In this document: positions 60,506 to 64,000 of the stretch, one piece after another
Position numbering within the stretch: position 1 is the stretch's first letter
Layout: each line of letters opens with the position of its first letter
Source: Heliocidaris tuberculata
Taxonomy: Eukaryota > Echinodermata > Echinoidea > Camarodonta > Echinometridae
Direction: 5' to 3'
Assembly: GCA_025618425.1 (NCBI GenBank)
Contig: CM046850.1
Coordinates: 4,103,486 to 4,167,485, forward strand
DNA length: 64,000 bases
Notes under the pieces: model-generated
Told to the model about the DNA's origin: nothing
Seen by the model: only the letters and a program-made list of their open reading frames with translations
Databases searched by the model: none
Position numbers and translations under genes: made by a program

Positions 60506-63500
60506 CCAGTCTTTCCTTCTATCACCATCTTTGTTGTCCCATATCTCTCTCTTTCCATTTCTCTTAAGGTCTAAGTACATATCTAACTCTCTGTGCCCCA
60601 TCCACCACTTATAGGTTAGGTTTAGGTTCATTGAAGAATATTCAAGATTGCAGCTAAAAGCTGATACATTTGAATTTCCATATTAAAATACATACATAAA
60701 AAGAACAACAACACAAAATACATTTCATTATTGCCTACTATTTACAGTAAAAAATAGTCAGTGTTGATAGTGGTAGATAGTGGATAATAGATAGTGGTAT
60801 TGTGCTGACATTATTACAGCTGGCAATATTGTTATGAAATGAAATTCCAATGACAGAAATTGAAAAATAAATTGGTGTTACAGAATAGAGAGGCAGAATA
60901 GCCTTGATTTGTCTTATTCTAAAATTCGCTGGTTTTGTCATTTGAGTGTATCTCAAAAGTAAAAGAATAAAATGTAAATAACAAAAAACAAATTATTAGG
61001 AGTACTTTAGAATGGTAAATGGTAGAAAAATTGTAGGATACTTTGATCACTTATCTCTGAAAAGACAGAGAAGATGCCCACATTACAATCCATGCTTGAA
61101 CTGAGGGGGAAAAAATCGTACAGAACATGGTATACTACTGCAGGTATATGGTTCGTAGAGTCATGAAATCTGCTCTTCTATTATGTAACAACCACTGAAC
61201 TGTTGTGCCTCTGCAAAGAATTATGTAATTGAGGAAAAATATTAAAGGCACACAGTCGTCAGCTTCCATGTGCATTGCATCATAATTCACTGATACCAGA
61301 TTTTGGTTGGATTACCAATTAATGTGTATGAGGTCTCCCAGGCAGGCAGGCAGCGAAACCAGGGAGATGGGTCTGCCCATGGGTCTGTCCCACCATAAAT
61401 TTACTCGAGCTGGGGAGATTTATGATGATGACATTTCTTTACACTGTATGGGAGGAGGGCACAATGTATTACATAATAACTGCCTGTCATTAAAAGTGAA
61501 GTCCACTCTCGGTGATTGACAACACCTATTATAAGGTAAACACCCATTATAAGGTAAACACCCGAATGGTGTCAAATTCCCCATGAGAACCCACGACTAT
61601 GTGACTTTAAAGTGATTTGGTAACTTTGTAGAGCTTGATAAAATCTGAGCTGCCTGGCCTTACATGCTATCAGTGTATGTAATATGGTGTGAAAATAAAG
61701 CCCAAGAAAAAAAAGCACTTCAAAATCATCATGTGCTTCACAAAAGTAAACATGTACAAGTGACTGGAAATGCCAGACTCATTTTCACCCATAGACTCAG
61801 AGTTAGACTAAAGCGTATGGCCATACGCTTTCGTAAATGGGAGTATTCAGTCATAGATATCTTAATAATAGCATTATATATTTGAAAACCTTTCTATGCG
61901 TGGCTATTTATTTATCCTTCTAAACATCATTATACAAGACAGATATCAAAATCAACAATTTATTAAATCAAGCCTCCACAAAGTTACCGAATCCCTTTAA
62001 TAGTGACCTCTTTACATTGCATCTTATAGCTGAGATGTTATTACAGCAAGACATGGATGGCTCCTTCCAGCAAGTCATTGACATTGAATACAGGGACACG
62101 AGCAAGAGACTTCTACACATCCTACAGACACAATTCAAGTTCTTGGAACATTTGAAGGTTAGTTCATCTTCTAAAGGTGATATCGAGGTGAAGAACATGC
62201 ACTGTATTAAAGTTTTGTTCGATTCTGTGAGAATCTGTACTTTGTCATGACCAGAGATGAACATTACCTTTAAACAAATCTATTCTTGACCCCAATGAAC
62301 CTTACCAACGAATGTCGGGTACCTGTTAAGGTATGAACTTTTTTTTTCTGTATGAGTGTACACGTATTTGTTATGAAGAGATTCAGCTCCCATGTATCTT
62401 GTCTATTCGCAGGCTATGAGGAGGTATCTTCTCCTTGGACAAGGTGATTTCATCAAGCATTTGATGGACCTGCTAGAGTAAGTGAGATTTTAATCAGGGC
62501 CCTCCCACAGAAAACATCAAAGTGTACCAATCACCTGAAAAATAATTTGTGTACAGCTAGAAAGTATAAAATCAACTTCCAAGAGCTCTATCTGGCATTC
62601 TATAGGTCAACAGTTCAAGAGTATGAAGGAAATAAGGGATAACATGAAAATGCTCACGCAGATCCAAACTCCGAGTTTGGTTCAGCGCGAGCCCTTATCT
62701 TGGTAAGCGCATATGTAGTCTAGCCATAAGTCGCTTTTACGTTTATAGAGAGTGTAGTTAAAATTACAATTTCTCTTTATAGAATTAATATTTGAAGCCC
62801 ACATTTTGAATATAGTATAACGACATGGAACCTCTAACATACAGAGAAAAATATTTTTTGGTGATTGGTACCCTTTAAATCTGTTCCACACAAAGTTGTA
62901 TATAAATCCTTCTATAGGAGATATGTATGAAGATATTGTTTATTTAAGAGCTGCTTAGACCTGTTTTCTATTTTTGTGTTTACAAGTGTCCTTTATTATA
63001 CACACTGAAGTTGCAGTTCCATGATTAGTTTACCAAAGGCATAATGGCCCATGTTTAGGCAGAGGCCATTTTGCAATGCATTTCTTATCTGATTATCATA
63101 AGGTCATGAAACTTTAATTCCCAATCACAAGATTTTGTAATTTGATTGTAATTATGAAAACTACTTTTGCGTATTAAAAGACACACATATCACAGAGTTC
63201 ATATTAACACCTGAAAGAGTACAATGCACATTCATTGAAAGAAATAGCTGTTGATCAGAAGTGGACAGTCTTGCAAATATCAACTTCCTTGGCCATATAC
63301 TTCAGAAGACCACTCTTGAGACAGTTGCCCTCACTGATACTGTGGGAGGATGTACAGCACGAGGATGACTTACCCTTTCTTGGCTCAGAGAAGCCACTGA
63401 CACCCTGTTGACATCATTTGCATTCGCCAAGCAAAAAGAAGAACACATACTTAAAAGCATCGTCAGGTTCTGACATGCCACTATTATGGATGTAAAACTT

Positions 63501-64000
63501 ACTTCCTTATTTGACTAAATGATCAGAAGGTTTAGATTGATGAATGTTGGCATTGTGTGTCATAATGTAACTATTGATTTTTTTTTTCTTTCTCCTGCAG
63601 GGCTGATCTTGCCAAACCAGCCAACATGCTGTACCTCCACAATCTCAACGGAGTCCTGGAGACAGCTGTCAGAGCGACCAACGCTCAGTTCGATGATTCA
63701 GATATTCTCAACCGTCTTGATGTCAGACTTCTAGAGGTGAGGTTGCCTTGCTTTTATTAAACAAGAACATTACAGTGTTGAATCTTAACAAACTTGCCCA
63801 TATTAAGCAATAGAAACTAGTAAGTGTGTGGGAATTAGTAGTAGTTGCCAAATGAATTCTCATCTTCATGAAGCCTATAAAATTGTAGACAGCAGTGAGA
63901 GCAATAATTGCTCAGTTCAATGATTCGGATATACTCAACCTTCTTGACATTGGGCTTTTGGAGGTGAGATGGCCTATTTTCTTTCTTGTACAAAGCGATG
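46856..64000 (+). CDS. TUBGCP3: Gamma-tubulin complex component 3 (GCP3), exons 1-18, 3' end outside window
   Basis: GCP3 is a core gamma-tubulin ring complex subunit that nucleates microtubules at centrosomes. Exons by splice signals and phase: 46856-46958, 49600-49648, 50238-50299, 50870-50937, 52203-52280, 52451-52643, 53371-53428, 54753-54961, 55398-55516, 56334-56459, 57081-57149, 57759-57891, 58853-59019, 59508-59618, 60265-60379, 62030-62157, 62413-62477, 63601-63736. They sum to 1989 nt (663 codons) with every junction phase-consistent, about the length expected to this point of a roughly 900-residue protein. Family blocks seen: [73 protein letters not shown]-like [36 protein letters not shown] and [12 protein letters not shown]. 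The region from about residue 274 belongs to the GCP N-terminal (Spc97/Spc98) domain; residues about 120-270 are a low-complexity S/T/G/P linker. The start ATG has A at -3 and G at +4. Duplicated exons are listed separately. Confidence 0.95.
46964..47040 (+). repeat. (TG)n microsatellite next to the GCP3 exon 1 donor
   Basis: A TG run with two GC interruptions begins about 5 nt after the GT of the exon 1 5' splice site (46959). In pre-mRNA this is a UG-rich tract, a sequence class bound by TDP-43 and CELF proteins. An effect on splicing is only inference. Confidence 0.85.
47098..47220 (+). repeat. Intronic direct repeat, copy 1
   Basis: The segment around TTTCCAGGAACATAACATC, ending in an A-rich run, recurs at about 47590-47715 in the same orientation. 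Both copies end AGAAAAAAAAA followed by AACAAAAGCA, resembling the A-rich end of a short retroposon. No Pol III boxes were recognised. Confidence 0.6.
47590..47715 (+). repeat. Intronic direct repeat, copy 2
   Basis: Partner of 47098-47220, sharing the core TTTCCAGGAACATAACATC and the A-rich end. It lies in GCP3 intron 1. Confidence 0.6.
48157..48654 (-). other. Unrecognised 165-codon open frame in GCP3 intron 1, antisense
   Basis: An open antisense frame starts inside the MITE at 48614-48757 and runs through GC-moderate, non-repetitive sequence. The product is unrecognised: no signal peptide, transmembrane segment or known motif is visible, though it has spaced cysteines and several Met/Pro pairs. 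It could be a pseudogene, a captured exon or chance. It is unlike the AT-rich intron around it, which is the only reason to list it. Confidence 0.25.
48614..48757. mobile_element. Short MITE with CGTTTCATGAAAGGA inverted ends
   Basis: The left end CTGGGGAGCGTTTCATGAAA and the reverse complement of the right end (CAGGGGGGCGTTTCATGAAA) form near-identical terminal inverted repeats about 144 bp apart. The core TGCATCTGATTGGCTGAGAG recurs in a second GCP3 intron copy at 59654-59795. It is too short to encode a transposase. Confidence 0.75.
49201..49441 (+). repeat. Direct repeat copy 2, GCP3 intron 1
   Basis: Second copy of the repeat at 46561-46791. It has a 3-4 bp insertion near the middle (GAAACATTTTAG against GAAACTTTTCAG) and other small differences, so it is not a recent duplicate. 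Confidence 0.8.
51522..52096. mobile_element. hAT-type non-autonomous element, 575 bp, in GCP3 intron
   Basis: The terminal inverted repeats read TAGTGCTGGTGTCGGCA on the left and TAGTGCTGGTATCGACA as the reverse complement of the right end. They are flanked by perfect 8 bp duplications ATGAATAA at 51514-51521 and 52097-52104. An 8 bp duplication is the hAT superfamily signature. No transposase frame is present. Confidence 0.85.
53139..53297. mobile_element. MITE with GGGGCCC(A/G)TTGCA inverted ends
   Basis: The left end CTGGGGCCCATTGCACAAA pairs with CAGGGGCCCGTTGCATAAA (reverse complement of the right end). Internal words AACACAACTC and ATCAAACGCAAG recur inverted. It is about 159 bp, non-coding, and lies in the intron before the 53371 exon. 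Confidence 0.75.
53563..54610. other. Unclassified repeat-like segment inside a GCP3 intron
   Basis: Composition differs from the surrounding intron: repeated TTCCGC/CGCG words at 53570-53660, GC-rich sequence to 54020, a short open frame from an ATG at 54103 to TAG at 54222 (39 codons, lysine-rich), and a right part with GCTCGGTCGCTCCGCTCCC, a phrase also seen at about 13690-13720 in altered form. This looks like an inserted transposon, possibly with the first exon of a transposase, but I could not find terminal repeats. Confidence 0.4.
55771..56389 (+). repeat. 98-99 bp tandem repeats carrying a 3' splice site and exon head
   Basis: GGTACACAAG recurs at 55771, 55869, 55968, 56067, 56166, 56265 and 56363, giving units of 98, 99, 99, 99, 99 and 98 bp. 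Each full unit includes a pyrimidine tract, an acceptor (CCTTACCAG) and exon head CTTGGAGTTCCTAGACC; heads begin at 55840, 55938, 56037, 56136, 56235 and 56334. The last is the true GCP3 exon (56334-56459). From 55840, splicing would meet TGA after 18 codons. The four middle copies carry one extra base (AAACCTAGG versus AGACCTGG), making them 99 bp and shifting them past the TGA, so they are open and in phase with the true exon. Confidence 0.92.
57290..57655. mobile_element. Repeat family with ACCAATCACC end, copy 1
   Basis: Same-orientation homologue of 62528-62876, sharing CTATCTGGCATTC, GCGCGAGCCCTTATC and TATTTGAAGCCCA. The left end reads TTTAAAGTGGACCAATCACC. The right terminal repeat is missing, so this copy is truncated. 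It lies in the intron after the 57149 donor. Confidence 0.65.
58331..58400 (+). pseudogene. Decayed copy of GCP3 exon 13, internally deleted
   Basis: Matches the head of the true exon (ACAAAAGAGGGAAG..GCATC) and then jumps to GGCTAGTGACC, the distal part. About 50 nt are missing, between two CCTAC words that bound the same interval in the intact copy at 58447, so the loss looks like recombination across a 5 bp direct repeat. No donor site remains. Confidence 0.75.
58447..58612 (+). pseudogene. Extra copy of GCP3 exon 13 with acceptor but no donor
   Basis: After the acceptor ATCGCTTCAG the frame reads the same [18 protein letters not shown] block as the true exon at 58853, in the correct phase. 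It then diverges after TML: the W and DG of the normal [10 protein letters not shown] are replaced, and no GT donor follows in frame. The frame stays open to 58697, so splicing into it would give a foreign tail rather than a clean cassette. Confidence 0.8.
58686..58800 (+). pseudogene. Extra copy of GCP3 exon 13, truncated
   Basis: Begins after a good acceptor (TGTTTCTCTGCAG) and encodes a diverged version of the same block ([15 protein letters not shown] then QLFAFP). Homology ends at GTCAGGAC (58800) and runs directly into the polypyrimidine tract of the next, functional copy. No donor site. Each duplicated unit therefore carried the intron tail as well as the exon. Confidence 0.8.
59654..59795. 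mobile_element. Second copy of the GTTTCATGAAA-type MITE
   Basis: It shares TCCTTGCATCTGATTGGCTG with 48614-48757. The ends TGTTTCATAAAACTTG and the reverse complement of GATGAAACACCCCTC are more decayed. It lies in a GCP3 intron. Confidence 0.65.
60475..60507 (+). repeat. (CT)n microsatellite in GCP3 intron
   Basis: Simple CT repeat, about 33 bp, in the intron after the exon ending at 60379. The rest of this intron (60510-62029) is AT-rich with nothing recognised. Confidence 0.8.
62528..62876. mobile_element. MITE with GTACCAATCACC inverted ends, copy 2
   Basis: The left end AAAGTGTACCAATCACC pairs with AAAGGGTACCAATCACC (reverse complement of the right end). Interior is homologous to 57290-57655. 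About 350 bp, non-coding, superfamily not assigned. Confidence 0.7.
63889..63963 (+). other. Partial second copy of GCP3 exon 18, in frame
   Basis: 75 nt, exactly 25 codons, repeating the distal half of the 63601-63736 exon (TAVRA..AQF.DSDIL..LD..LLE). It has an AG just before it (AAAATTGTAG), a GTGAGA donor just after it, no stop, and phase 0 at both ends, so it could be inserted without shifting frame. Changes include T-N to I-I, R to L and V-R to I-G. It may be a weak cassette exon or a recent pseudo-exon. Confidence 0.7.

Overview
The window is animal (metazoan) nuclear DNA, most likely from an echinoderm and probably a sea urchin. Supporting signs are intron-rich genes with GT/AG junctions, AT-rich intergenic DNA full of poly-C/poly-G tracts and microsatellites, the recurring word TAGGCCTA, a tRNA-derived SINE, many short inverted-repeat transposons, and foldback elements whose arms are built of 15-16 bp units, an architecture known from sea urchin TU elements. 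There are no bacterial operons and no CRISPR array. The species call is inference.

Only three host genes can be supported. (1) An intronless MID1IP1/THRSP (Spot14)-like gene on the minus strand at 22790-23356. (2) An intronless heparan-sulfate 3-O-sulfotransferase-like gene on the minus strand at 41710-42852. (3) The first 18 coding exons of gamma-tubulin complex component 3 (GCP3/TUBGCP3) on the plus strand from 46856, running off the right edge. The three share no pathway: lipogenic regulation, Golgi glycan sulfation and microtubule nucleation.

Layout. 1-12 kb is gene-free: a degenerate satellite-like repeat (about 0.5-4.5 kb), three TU-like foldback elements (2.51-3.86, 5.57-5.84, 10.0-10.29 kb), a MITE with 44 bp inverted ends (7.18-7.60 kb), a SINE, a hAT-type MITE and a 562 bp hairpin element. 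12-22 kb holds minisatellites, another hAT MITE and a 260 bp GAA tract. 22.8-23.4 kb is the Spot14-like gene. 24.5-25.3 kb is a hAT-like element. 29.15-40.97 kb is a three-level nest: an L2/CR1-type non-LTR retrotransposon whose (ATT)n tail was hit by a Ty3/gypsy-type LTR element with unusually long, nearly identical 3.47 kb LTRs, and whose reverse-transcriptase frame was hit by a TTAA-specific 929 bp element. 41.7-42.9 kb is the sulfotransferase. 46.8-64 kb is GCP3.

The most unusual feature is GCP3 itself. It carries three separate tandem duplications of exon or 3' splice-site sequence: (a) six copies, 98-99 bp apart, of one 3' splice site plus the head of its exon, four of which lead into an open frame in phase with the true exon and could add 33-residue blocks; (b) four copies of the following DKKGG exon, three decayed; (c) a partial, in-frame second copy of the last exon in the window. 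Whether any are spliced into mRNA cannot be decided from sequence alone.
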